From an uncultured Mycoplasmatota bacterium (lineage in GTDB: Bacteria > Bacillota_I > Bacilli_A > RF39 > UBA660), in assembly GCA_900546715.1 (NCBI GenBank), contig UREA01000029.1:1-17470 (forward strand): a stretch of 17,470 nucleotides of DNA. The letters run 5' to 3'. Positions 8,072-14,457 of the stretch are shown one piece after another. The notes beneath the pieces were generated by a model. That model was given only the letters and a program-made list of their open reading frames with translations. It did not search any database and was not told the DNA's origin. Within the stretch, counting starts at the first letter, position 1. Each line of letters opens with the position of its first letter. The position numbers and the translations under genes were made by a program.

Positions 8072-8914
8072 TTATCTAAAAGTTATTCTCAAAGGGATAG
8101 TTAAATCGTTACTATTAATTATGCTTTCTAATATTGCACTAGCTTTATGACTACAATTACTACCTACTAAATACTTACTAATTAATGTATTTAATTCTAA
8201 TCTTGTATTATCACTAGATAAAGTCATAATACTTCTAAGTAAATATTTAAGGAAGTTATAATAATCACTTTCTTTATTTAATTCTTCATCATTTTGATTA
8301 ATTATTGTTTCAATCAATGTTTTAAATCTATCTTTTAAAATATTATCTTTATACATCGTATGAAATTTATCATCAACATTATACATTCCTTTTGTACAAT
8401 CACTATAGATTAATGGATGCTTGCAAACTTCAAAATTATTGTTAAGTAATTCTTGTTCAACACCAGAAACTAAATAACTAATATGATATAAAAAGTTATT
8501 AGAGCCTTCTTTACTTGCAATGCTTAAAGCTAACATAAATTCATCAATTATTAAATAATGCTTTAATGAATTATTATAACCATTTTTACTTAAGAATGTA
8601 GAATCAATTGTTGATAATTCATTCATTATTCTAATTGCTACTTGTTTTTCTACTACTAAATCTTTAGCAGATATAGCTACTCCTCTTTCTAAAAAAGGAT
8701 ATTTAGCTCTTAATTCTTGTATTAATGTATTAATTTGATTATTATGAATTGCATGAAAACTTATTATATCTTCTTCTTTTTTTCTTTCTCTTTTTAATTC
8801 TTCTACTGCTCTTTTATATTCTATACTATCTTTCTTATCAATACTATCTAAATATTCTAATCTTTGATACAAAGTTCTAATATATGATGCTATATCAATT
8901 AAATCGCTTATCAT
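8072..8914 (-). CDS. Unknown paralog family, third gene of the trio
   Basis: This 280-residue soluble protein is not recognised. It is paralogous to the two genes upstream: a mainly helical N-terminal half with a charged, coiled-coil-like stretch (about residues 20-50), then the shared signature QELLNNNFEVCKHP followed by Tyr/Asp-rich residues, then a helical segment ending LRSIMTLSS. It closes with a hydrophobic strand (IPLRITFR) like its siblings' PIYI ends. No signal peptide or membrane segment is seen. AGGAGG lies 5 bases before the ATG, and the gene overlaps the previous one by 20 bases, so translation is probably coupled. This copy is the most divergent: the Pro and His-Asp that follow the signature in the other two are not conserved. 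Confidence 0.85.
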   Translation of the reverse strand: MISDLIDIASYIRTLYQRLEYLDSIDKKDSIEYKRAVEELKRERKKEEDIISFHAIHNNQINTLIQELRAKYPFLERGVAISAKDLVVEKQVAIRIMNELSTIDSTFLSKNGYNNSLKHYLIIDEFMLALSIASKEGSNNFLYHISYLVSGVEQELLNNNFEVCKHPLIYSDCTKGMYNVDDKFHTMYKDNILKDRFKTLIETIINQNDEELNKESDYYNFLKYLLRSIMTLSSDNTRLELNTLISKYLVGSNCSHKASAILESIINSNDLTIPLRITFR

Positions 8915-9719
8915 TAATTCCTCCTGTGATATATATAGGTATCTTTTTATCTTCTTCTTTATGTTTTAAAATTTCTTTAAATGGTTCTTTATTAATAGGT
9001 AATTTATCATTATCAATAATACCTTGAATCATAATAGTTAACTCTTCATTAGTTGATAATACTATTAATGAACGAAGCATAACTTGTTCATATAAAATAG
9101 CTGCATTATCACTATTACTTAATACATGATTTACTAATTCTCTAAAATGTTTAATAAATTCTGATTCGATTTCTTGTTCTTTAGCTAAATCATGTAATTC
9201 CCAAGGTAATTTATAAATAGCTTTAAAATTATCGGTAATCATTGTTGGGTGTGTAGATGCTACAAAATTATTATTAATCATTTCTTTTTCAATTACACTT
9301 GGAGCAATAAAGATTACATCATATTTTAAATTAGTAACTTTTAAATCTTGATGTTCTTCTAAATACTCATCAATCATTCTAAGTGCTAAAGCTAGGGAAT
9401 CACTATATATTCCCATAGATAAATTCAAATTATAATTATTACTTCTATTTTCTTTAATATTTAAATTAAATTTGGTTAAATATCTACACAGTAACATACT
9501 ATCAATTTTACTATTTTCCATATATGTAATAGTTTCTTCTTTTTCACCATAATCAATAATTCTTTGTAATACTAAATCTTCCCAATCTATTTTTGCCTTT
9601 AATTCTGCAATTATTTTTTGATATTTAACACTATCTTTATTACTATCTAACTTTATTAACTCATTATATAATTCTTGTATAAATTTTCCAATAATTAATA
9701 ATTCATTAATATCTTCCAT
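8895..9719 (-). CDS. Unknown paralog family, second gene of the trio
   Basis: This 274-residue soluble protein of unknown function is the middle of the three paralogs. The N-terminus (EDINELLIIGKFIQELYNEL) aligns with that of the first gene (EDINKLKRISKLIKEYYECL). The family signature reads KEMINNNFVASTHPTMITD and is followed by YKLPWELHD. A helix near the end (LRSLIVLSTNEELTIMI) and a terminal IPIYI segment are also shared. The start at 9719 is chosen over 9734 because GGAGGTG lies 4 bases before this ATG. The first 14 bases overlap the preceding gene, and the TGA stop lies within the next gene. Composition is as AT-rich as its surroundings. Confidence 0.85.
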   Translation of the reverse strand: MEDINELLIIGKFIQELYNELIKLDSNKDSVKYQKIIAELKAKIDWEDLVLQRIIDYGEKEETITYMENSKIDSMLLCRYLTKFNLNIKENRSNNYNLNLSMGIYSDSLALALRMIDEYLEEHQDLKVTNLKYDVIFIAPSVIEKEMINNNFVASTHPTMITDNFKAIYKLPWELHDLAKEQEIESEFIKHFRELVNHVLSNSDNAAILYEQVMLRSLIVLSTNEELTIMIQGIIDNDKLPINKEPFKEILKHKEEDKKIPIYITGGINDKRFN

Positions 9720-10554
9720 TTTGCACCTCCACATTGATATATATTGGTATTTGCCTGTCTTCTTCCAACTTTTTTAAAATTTCTGCTAAATACTTATGAA
9801 TAGGTTTATATTTTTCAAGATTAAGTATATCATTAATAACCATTATAAATATTTCTTTATCACTCGCCTGCAAAATAAGTGCTCTAATATAACTAATAAC
9901 TATATAAATTAAATCATAATCACGAGTATATTTAGTTAAAACATTTAATACTTTAATTCCTTTTTCAAAGAAAATATATAAAACTACATCTTTTTTATCA
10001 TCATGAATACCAATTGGTACACGATAAAAATCTGCTAGAGTATCAGTAGTAATAGCAGGATGCTCATTAATACTAAAGTTATTAGCAATTATTTCTTCTT
10101 CTATTTCTATCGTTTTAGAGGTAAAATAAGATTGATATATACTTACAATTAATTTGTCTTTTAACTCAGGATGATCTTTTATGATATCTTCCAGTATAGC
10201 TAAAGATAAAAAGTATGTCTCTTTACCAATTGTACTTATTAATTCTTCTTTATATAATACTTTGGATGTTATAGAATTAATTTTATTTAATAATCTCTCT
10301 ATTATTAATTCATCTAATTCATTAGCACTTTCTTTTTCTTTAGTTAAATAATCTCTTACTTTGTCTATACTATATTCCTTTAAAATATTATCTAATACTT
10401 TATTTTCTTCATTTATAGTAGTTTTTAACCTACTTTTATAAAGTTCTATTCTTAAAGTATTTTTAGGTATTTCTAATTCTTCATCAATTAAACATTCATA
10501 ATATTCTTTTATTAATTTACTAATTCTTTTTAATTTATTAATATCTTCAACCAT
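9706..10554 (-). CDS. Unknown paralog family, first gene of the trio
   Basis: This is the first gene of the operon, a 282-residue soluble, mostly helical protein not assigned to a family. The signature EEIIANNFSINEHPAITTD is followed by FYRVPIGIHDD, giving a family pattern of NNF-x4-HP-x4-D-xn-Y-x2-P-x3-HD shared closely with the second gene. It ends DRQIPIYINVEVQNGRY. The ATG at 10554 has AAGGGGG 5 bases upstream; an earlier GTG/ATG choice at 10569 would precede that site. A TTGAAA/TAATAT promoter lies 25 bases upstream. Strong divergence between the copies (clear motifs, low overall identity by eye) suggests old duplication and separate roles, perhaps subunits of one complex. Confidence 0.85.
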   Translation of the reverse strand: MVEDINKLKRISKLIKEYYECLIDEELEIPKNTLRIELYKSRLKTTINEENKVLDNILKEYSIDKVRDYLTKEKESANELDELIIERLLNKINSITSKVLYKEELISTIGKETYFLSLAILEDIIKDHPELKDKLIVSIYQSYFTSKTIEIEEEIIANNFSINEHPAITTDTLADFYRVPIGIHDDKKDVVLYIFFEKGIKVLNVLTKYTRDYDLIYIVISYIRALILQASDKEIFIMVINDILNLEKYKPIHKYLAEILKKLEEDRQIPIYINVEVQNGRY

Positions 10555-10579
10555 AGTTACCCCCTTCAAATTAGTGTCT

Positions 10580-10608
10580 ATATTACCACAAAATAAGTAT
10601 TATTTCAA
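10580..10608 (-). promoter_or_regulatory. Promoter of the paralog-trio operon
   Basis: TTGAAA (plus 10603-10608) and TAATAT (10580-10585) are spaced by 17 bp on the minus strand, immediately after the terminator of the TasA-like gene. Confidence 0.75.
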
Positions 10609-10636
10609 GTAAAAACCTGATAATTATTATCAGGTT
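10609..10636 (-). terminator. Intrinsic terminator of the TasA-like gene
   Basis: AACCTGATAA (10614-10623) pairs with TTATCAGGTT (10627-10636) around a 3-base loop. On the minus strand it is followed by TTTTTACTT. It lies 10 bases after the stop of the exported-protein gene. Confidence 0.85.
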
Positions 10637-10645
10637 AATTTTAAG

Positions 10646-11389
10646 TTAATTTATTCTGAATGGATCTGATTGGGTTCCAGAGCCTCCAGTATAAGTTATA
10701 GGTGTTGCTTCTATATTTGTTACTTGGACTGGGTTATAACTACTCATCTTATCTTGAGTAAGATATAATTTAGCACTAAATGTTTTATTCATATTAGCAT
10801 TTTGATTACTATCTAAGTTCATTAATGTTATTTCTACATTCCATGTTTGAACTGTTGCTAAATCTCTAGCACTTATTTCATAATCACTAGCTATTAGAAA
10901 TCCACCAGTTCTTGTTGTTATATCAAAACCATTATCATAATGAACTAAACCTGTGATATTTTCTAAAGGTTTGCCATTTGGATCTGTTACGTTTAAAAGT
11001 AGTTCTGGTGTATTATTATCTGTTGTATATTCTAAATCATTTGCTTCAATTATTAGATAAATGTTATACATGGCTGTTGCTTCATTTGTTGAATTATTTG
11101 GTATTAATGTTGCTGTTGCATCTGTATCGTCATGCAAATCTGCCATACCTTGACCAAAATTTTCTAAGTTAGCATTTATATAAATATCTTTTTCAACATT
11201 AAATATTAAATTATCTACTGTATTAGAAATAATATTCATATTTCCACTAATAGAACCTGCGCTACTAAATGCAAAGTATGCATATGTTGCTCCTCCAACA
11301 AAAAGAAGTAATGTTAGTACTCCTATCAGAATTAGTGTTTTGGTTTTGTCTAAGTTTAACTTTTTTAAACTAAATTTTTTTAAATTCAT
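10646..11389 (-). CDS. Exported TasA/CalY-like protein (SipW-type signal)
   Basis: This 247-residue surface or secreted protein starts with a basic N-region (KKFSLKKLNLDKTKT) and one hydrophobic segment (about residues 17-40) ending GGATYAYFAFS. That G-G-x-T-Y-A-Y-F-x-x-S pattern is the hallmark of signal peptides handled by the SipW-type signal peptidase, as in TasA and camelysin. The remainder is a Thr/Asn/Asp-rich, beta-type domain with many short strands and no Cys, ending GGSGTQSDPFRIN. No LPXTG anchor is seen. The ATG at 11389 has AAAGG 9 bases upstream; a TTG 6 bases earlier is less likely. It is divergent from an Xre regulator across a palindrome-rich promoter, reminiscent of the SinR-tasA logic. 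A fibre or matrix role is inferred. Confidence 0.7.
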   Translation of the reverse strand: MNLKKFSLKKLNLDKTKTLILIGVLTLLLFVGGATYAYFAFSSAGSISGNMNIISNTVDNLIFNVEKDIYINANLENFGQGMADLHDDTDATATLIPNNSTNEATAMYNIYLIIEANDLEYTTDNNTPELLLNVTDPNGKPLENITGLVHYDNGFDITTRTGGFLIASDYEISARDLATVQTWNVEITLMNLDSNQNANMNKTFSAKLYLTQDKMSSYNPVQVTNIEATPITYTGGSGTQSDPFRIN

Positions 11390-11423
11390 ATACAACTACC
11401 TTTCTTTTATTATTTCTAATTAT

Positions 11424-11452
11424 ATTTTAACACGGCGTGAATGTCGTGTCAA
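11424..11452 (-). promoter_or_regulatory. Promoter of the TasA-like gene
   Basis: TTGACA (plus 11447-11452) and TAAAAT (11424-11429) are spaced by 17 bp on the minus strand. The spacer contains the palindrome CACGGCGTG (11431-11439), so a bound repressor would block RNA polymerase directly. Confidence 0.85.
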
Positions 11453-11491
11453 TTGCGAAACACGGTAAATCTACCGTGGCAAGCAAACCGT
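11430..11491. promoter_or_regulatory. Candidate operators: CACGG/CCGTG inverted repeats
   Basis: Between the divergent genes there are CACGGCGTG (11431-11439, perfect around its central G), ACACG...CGTGT (11430-11434 with 11445-11449), and CACGGTA-AATC-TACCGTG (11461-11478, 7-bp arms). A further half-site ACCGT starts near 11487. These GC-rich half-sites stand out in AT-rich DNA and sit at or beside both promoters. The Xre protein encoded next door is the obvious candidate ligand, giving repression of the surface protein and autoregulation; this is inference. Confidence 0.6.
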
Positions 11492-11524
11492 ATATATGAA
11501 ATAATGAAATTGAGGTAATCATAT

Positions 11525-11728
11525 ATGTTTAAAGAGTATCGAAAGAAATTAAAATTAACTCAAGAAGATTTAGCTGATAAAAGCAATTTGAATACTAGGA
11601 CTGTTCAAAGAATAGAAAATAATGAGGAGATACCTAATATAGAAACATTAGCTAGATTAGTATATGCTTTAAACATAAGTGATAAAGATTTAGTAGAATA
11701 TATTAAACAATTTTACAAACAAAATTAA
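11525..11728 (+). CDS. Small Xre-family (SinR-like) transcriptional regulator
   Basis: This 67-residue protein is essentially one HTH_3 domain. The helix-turn-helix covers LTQEDLADKSNLNTRTVQRIE (about residues 11-31), followed by the usual NNEEIPNIETLARLVYAL helix. A short C-terminal helix (DLVEYIKQFYKQN) could dimerise. TGAGGT lies 7 bases before the ATG. It is the only plus-strand host gene in the window and is followed by its own terminator. Its position facing the TasA-like gene across inverted repeats suggests it regulates that gene and itself, but no effector domain is present. Confidence 0.88.
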   Translation: MFKEYRKKLKLTQEDLADKSNLNTRTVQRIENNEEIPNIETLARLVYALNISDKDLVEYIKQFYKQN

Positions 11729-11743
11729 ATATTTTATAACATT

Positions 11744-11773
11744 AAAAAGTGCCGATATTATCGACACTTTTTT
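11744..11773. terminator. Bidirectional terminator after the Xre gene
   Basis: AAAAAGTG (11744-11751 region) pairs with CACTTTTT (11765-11772), with an inner CGAT/ATCG stem and one C-A mismatch. T runs exist on both strands, so it can end the Xre transcript and the opposing yhcG transcript. It directly abuts structured repeat R1. Confidence 0.8.
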
Positions 11774-11848
11774 AGGAGACAAAAACGCTCTCCTGTATCT
11801 CTTTATAACCCAATGGGTGTGTGGACGCAAGATTTTTCCACCTCTCCT
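11774..11848 (-). repeat. Structured repeat R1 (copy 1 of a conserved RNA-like motif)
   Basis: Read on the minus strand this copy shares AGGAGAGGTGGAAAA, CGTCCACACACC and GGTTA(T)AAAGAGAT in order with the copy at 13310-13408. The variable parts keep pairing: AGGAGA/TCTCCT closes the element, GTGGA/TCCAC forms a first hairpin and ACCC-ATT-GGGT a second. It lies just after the yhcG gene in that gene's reading direction, against the bidirectional terminator. Confidence 0.8.
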
Positions 11849-11879
11849 GAAACAAGTATATAATATTTATTATGTTGTA

Positions 11880-12923
11880 TCAACAATTAGCAAGTCTATA
11901 TTCCGAAATATGTTGCATATTATTTAATAAAGGCTTTATTTCGCTTAATTTTGCTTTTAATAGTTCTTTATCTATTAATTTTAATTTATATTCAGAGATT
12001 AAGGTTTGAGACATATTCTTACTTAATGAATATTCTACTACATCTTTATCTTTAGAACTACAAAGTATAACACCAACACTAGGATTTTCATATTCTTTTC
12101 TTACATCTCTATCTAAAGCTTCCGGCAAATACTCTCCAAGCTTTAATTCAAAAGCTACTAGACAAGATAATTCTCGATTGTAGAAAAGAAGATCTATAAA
12201 GAAATCATGGTTACCCACTTTAATTTTATATTCTTCTCCAATAAATGTAAAATCTTTACCTATTTCTAATATAAAATCTTTTAAGTTTTTAATTATAGCT
12301 TTCTTTAAATCTTGTTCTGAAAAATTCTTTGGTAAATCAAGAAACTCTAAACTATAAGTATCTAATAATCTAGTACTAGGAGTAGATTTATTATAAGGTA
12401 TCAAACCAGTTAAAGTTTGTGGTCTATCTACTAATGATAAAGTATATCTTTCATAACAGCCAGATTCTATTTGTCTAGTAAGCTCCCTTTTAGAATAATT
12501 TTCATTAATAGCAAGTTGTAAATAAAAATGTCTTTCTTCTATTGATTTCGCATTACTTAAAATAAGCATATTGTTCGTCCAACTTAATTGAGTAATTAAG
12601 TTTAATGCTAAATCATCATCTTTATAAATTCTATAAAATTTTATCATTCTTTCAACATTTCTTTTATTAAACCCTCTAACATTTGGATAGTTATTTTTCA
12701 TAAATTCCACTGCTTTTGTAGTAATCTTATCTCCATAACCACTATCATCCATTAAATCACATAAATATTTACCTATATCAAAATATAATAATATTAATTC
12801 TTCATTTACTTTTCTATATGCATTATTTTTTCTTTGTTCAATCATTTCAATAATATGATTGAAATTTACATCTAATATTTTACCACCTTCCTTTATTATA
12901 TTTTTTATAGATTGCGGTTCCAC
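11880..12923 (-). CDS. YhcG-like (DUF1016) PD-(D/E)XK nuclease-fold protein
   Basis: The N-terminal DUF1016 domain is recognisable by NNAYRKVNEELILLYFDIGKYL and RGFNKRNVERMIKFY (about residues 33-98). The C-terminal PD-(D/E)XK nuclease-like domain shows D244 in DFFIDLLFYNR and E259/K261 in FELKLGEY, so the catalytic residues appear intact. Such genes are common, patchily distributed and often near restriction or mobile loci; the biochemical role is poorly defined. The start is uncertain. The frame opens with GTG at 12923, which lies in the apex of hairpin A. An AAAGGAAGG ribosome-like site (about 12888-12896) has no in-frame ATG/GTG/TTG close behind it. The first in-frame ATG is at 12845 and would cut into the conserved helix region. 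Bracketed by repeats R1 and R2. Confidence 0.8.
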   Translation of the reverse strand: MEPQSIKNIIKEGGKILDVNFNHIIEMIEQRKNNAYRKVNEELILLYFDIGKYLCDLMDDSGYGDKITTKAVEFMKNNYPNVRGFNKRNVERMIKFYRIYKDDDLALNLITQLSWTNNMLILSNAKSIEERHFYLQLAINENYSKRELTRQIESGCYERYTLSLVDRPQTLTGLIPYNKSTPSTRLLDTYSLEFLDLPKNFSEQDLKKAIIKNLKDFILEIGKDFTFIGEEYKIKVGNHDFFIDLLFYNRELSCLVAFELKLGEYLPEALDRDVRKEYENPSVGVILCSSKDKDVVEYSLSKNMSQTLISEYKLKLIDKELLKAKLSEIKPLLNNMQHISEYRLANC

Positions 12924-13285
12924 TGGCGCCGCAATCTATTTTCTGTGTAAAATTTGTGTAAAAAAGTGTATAATTTATGTAAAGTTTTATGGTCAGATTG
13001 CGGCGCCAGTGGAGCCGCAATCTTTTTTAGCTAAATTATTACTATTTTAAAAACATGCTAAAGCACTAGCTTTATTTACATGTAAAATTTGTGTCAAAAA
13101 ATAGACAGATATTGAATCCAGTGGATTCAACATTTGTTTTTGCGTAAAATTCGTGTATAATTTGTGTATAATTTGCGTAAAGTTTTTGCTGAGATGTTGA
13201 ATCCACTGGATTCACTTTTTGTTCGTATATAAATTACAGCAACTAATGTGTCAAGTACACTGAAATGTCTCGCCACTGGAGAGAC
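12907..13285. repeat. Array of five hairpins with a shared CCASTGG apex
   Basis: Five inverted repeats occur in 370 bp and all carry CCACTGG or CCAGTGG at the tip. A is 12907-12939 (11-bp stem ATAGATTGCGG). B is 12995-13023 (10-bp stem AGATTGCGGC, then a T run). C is 13112-13130 (TTGAATCCA-G-TGGATTCAA). D is 13198-13214 (TGAATCCA-C-TGGATTCA). E is 13267-13285 (GTCTC/GAGAC, then a T run). A and B are inverted copies of each other with one mismatch over 29 bp; C and D share a perfect 20-bp inverted repeat (13114-13133 and 13194-13213). A sixth hairpin, TAAAGC-ACTA-GCTTTA (13059-13074), lacks the apex motif. This accounts for most of the gene-free stretch before R2. Confidence 0.9.
12945..13185 (+). 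repeat. Phased 10-11-bp iterons inside the hairpin pairs
   Basis: Between A and B are four units: GTGTAAAATTT (12945-12955), GTGTAAAAAA (12956-12965), GTGTATAATTT (12966-12976) and ATGTAAAGTTT (12977-12987). Between C and D are four more: 13142-13152, 13153-13163, 13164-13174 and 13175-13185, ending GCGTAAAGTTT. Two further units occur before C (13080-13101). The 11-bp period keeps each unit on one DNA face, as for iteron or operator arrays. Confidence 0.85.
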
Positions 13286-13309
13286 TTTTTAAATTTTTTG
13301 TATAAAAAA

Positions 13310-13408
13310 AATAATCTAGGAGGAAGGCGCCCCAAACCCCTTCATCTCTTTTAACCTTTTAAAAGGTGTGTGGACGGAGCGAAATTTTCCACCTCTCCTA
13401 AGATTATT
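13310..13408 (-). repeat. Structured repeat R2, also the likely terminator of rpsU-yqeY
   Basis: This is the second copy of the R1 motif. On the minus strand the closing stem is long: AATAATCT plus AGGAG (from about 13408) pairs with CTCCT plus AGATTATT (to 13310), followed by a T-rich run, so it can act as a terminator. Inside are GTGGA/TCCAC, ACC-TTTTAAAA-GGT and GAAGG/CCTTC hairpins. The outer arm overlaps the yqeY stop codon. Conserved single-stranded blocks are the same as in R1. Confidence 0.82.
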
Positions 13409-13847
13409 TACTTAATTTTTCTTTAACTAAACTGCTTGCTAGTGACATATCAGCATTTTTACCAGCAAGTACTTCATTTAAACGTTTCATAACTTTACCC
13501 ATTTCTTTAATACTTTCTGGGTTTATTTCAGCTATTACTTCATTAACTGTAGCTTCTATTTCTTCTTTAGACATTTCTTCTGGTAAATATGAAGATAGTA
13601 TTTCTACTTCATTTTCTAGATCCTTAACAGAATCAGATTTACCATACTTTTCATATTCTACAATAGAATCTTTACGCAACTTTACTTGCTTTTTAATAAC
13701 ACTAGATACTTCACTATCATCAAGTTCATGTTTTTTGGCAATTTGTTCTAATTGCAAAGCACTCTTTAACATTCTTAGAACTGAAAGCTTGAATGTATCA
13801 TGCTCTTTCATAGCAGTTTTTAAATCTTCGTTAATTTTGTCTAACAT
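13404..13847 (-). CDS. yqeY: YqeY / GatB-YqeY domain protein
   Basis: This 147-residue cytoplasmic protein of the YqeY family is related to the C-terminal tRNA-binding domain of GatB. Family features seen are the N-terminal LKTAMKEHDTFKLSVLRMLKSAL helix region, QVKLRKDSIVEYEKYGK, EVEILSSYLPEEMSKEEI, and the C-terminal GKVMKRLNEVLAGKNADMSLASSLVKEKL. A role in tRNA or amidotransferase-related metabolism is presumed for the family but is not firmly established. It starts 3 bases after the rpsU stop, and its ribosome site AGAGGG lies in the last rpsU codons, so the two are translationally coupled. This rpsU-yqeY order is widespread in Bacillota. Transcription probably ends in repeat R2. Confidence 0.93.
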   Translation of the reverse strand: MLDKINEDLKTAMKEHDTFKLSVLRMLKSALQLEQIAKKHELDDSEVSSVIKKQVKLRKDSIVEYEKYGKSDSVKDLENEVEILSSYLPEEMSKEEIEATVNEVIAEINPESIKEMGKVMKRLNEVLAGKNADMSLASSLVKEKLSK

Positions 13848-13850
13848 AAT

Positions 13851-14036
13851 TTACCCTCTATTTCTTTTATGAGAATTTTTAATTCCTTCTTTAATTTCAT
13901 TTCTTCTTCTAACACCTGGCTTTTCATAGTGTTTTCTTTTCTTGATTTCAGAAGGGACTCCACTGCGGGCAAATTTTGCCTTAAATTTTTTGAGCGCTAA
14001 ATCAACGTCACCATTTTTAACTACTACTTTTGTCAT
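13851..14036 (-). CDS. rpsU: 30S ribosomal protein S21
   Basis: This 61-residue, very basic ribosomal small-subunit protein binds near the mRNA exit and anti-Shine-Dalgarno region and assists initiation. It shows the typical MTKVVVKNGD start, ALKKFKAKFARSGV, the KKRKHYEKPGVRRR block and a Lys/Arg-rich end. The start at 14036 rather than an upstream ATG at 14099 is fixed by AGGGAGGG 6 bases before it and by the family N-terminus. A strong promoter lies about 35 bases upstream, and yqeY follows after 3 bases. Confidence 0.97.
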   Translation of the reverse strand: MTKVVVKNGDVDLALKKFKAKFARSGVPSEIKKRKHYEKPGVRRRNEIKEGIKNSHKRNRG

Positions 14037-14070
14037 TTTATACCCTCCCTTCCGTTTTTTTCTATAAAAT

Positions 14071-14099
14071 ATTATAACAAAAGCATAATACATTATCAA
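14071..14099 (-). promoter_or_regulatory. Promoter of rpsU-yqeY
   Basis: TTGATA (plus 14094-14099) and TATAAT (14071-14076) are spaced by 17 bp on the minus strand. A weak imperfect stem (AAAAGC...GCTTTT with inner ATAAT/ATTAT) overlaps it and may serve as the end of the bacteriocin transcript. Confidence 0.9.
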
Positions 14100-14117
14100 G
14101 CTTTTTCGCTCTTTTTA

Positions 14118-14261
14118 TTAGCCAAATAGTGCTTTTAGTCGACTACCAACTGTTTTACCAATTTCAAAAATGGTAGTTACTAAACCTGCAATAGCAGTAA
14201 GCATTGAGCCAGTTATGGCTCCCCCAACAACAGTTGATAATTCTTTCTTACTTAAATACAT
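14118..14261 (-). CDS. Bacteriocin-like peptide 1 with double-glycine leader
   Basis: This 47-residue peptide has the 14-residue leader MYLSKKELSTVVGG, a classic double-glycine leader with conserved Leu and Glu-Leu positions. The predicted mature part is 33 residues, starting AITGSMLTAIAG and ending SRLKALFG. It is hydrophobic at first and then amphipathic and cationic, with a GxxxG-like spacing (GSMLTAIAG) often seen in class II pore-forming bacteriocins. GGAGG lies 10 bases before the ATG. It is the last of three such genes behind a C39-peptidase exporter. No Cys is present, so a leaderless-ring or lantibiotic type is unlikely. No immunity gene is obvious next to it. Confidence 0.88.
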   Translation of the reverse strand: MYLSKKELSTVVGGAITGSMLTAIAGLVTTIFEIGKTVGSRLKALFG

Positions 14262-14280
14262 ATATAATACCTCCTTTCAA

Positions 14281-14397
14281 TTATTCAAAGAATCCACAAA
14301 AGACTCCTAGTAAAAAAACTGCAACTCCTCCAATGCCTAACCATAAACCTATGCCTCCGCCTTGGATGTCGTTTAATTCTTCATTACTTAAGACCAT
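14281..14397 (-). CDS. Bacteriocin-like peptide 2 with double-glycine leader
   Basis: This 38-residue peptide has the leader MVLSNEELNDIQGG and a mature part of 24 residues, beginning GIGLWLGIGG and ending GVFCGFFE. The mature region is almost entirely hydrophobic with one Cys and a single terminal acidic residue. It could be a very short pore-forming peptide, a partner in a two-peptide system, or a membrane-sited immunity or signalling peptide. AAGGAGG lies 4 bases before the ATG. The leader matches those of peptides 1 and 3 (M-x-L-[ST]-x-[EK]-E-L-x-x-[IV]-x-G-G), so all three should be processed by the same exporter. Confidence 0.87.
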   Translation of the reverse strand: MVLSNEELNDIQGGGIGLWLGIGGVAVFLLGVFCGFFE

Positions 14398-14457
14398 TTT
14401 ACCTCCTTATAAACTAATAGCATCTATTAAATATCTTATTTTATTTCCTAATGCTAT

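Noticed and set aside
12907..13285. Hairpin array considered as a CRISPR array
   Set aside because: Repeats are short, inverted rather than direct, of several stem types, with non-unique iteron spacers; no cas genes are nearby.
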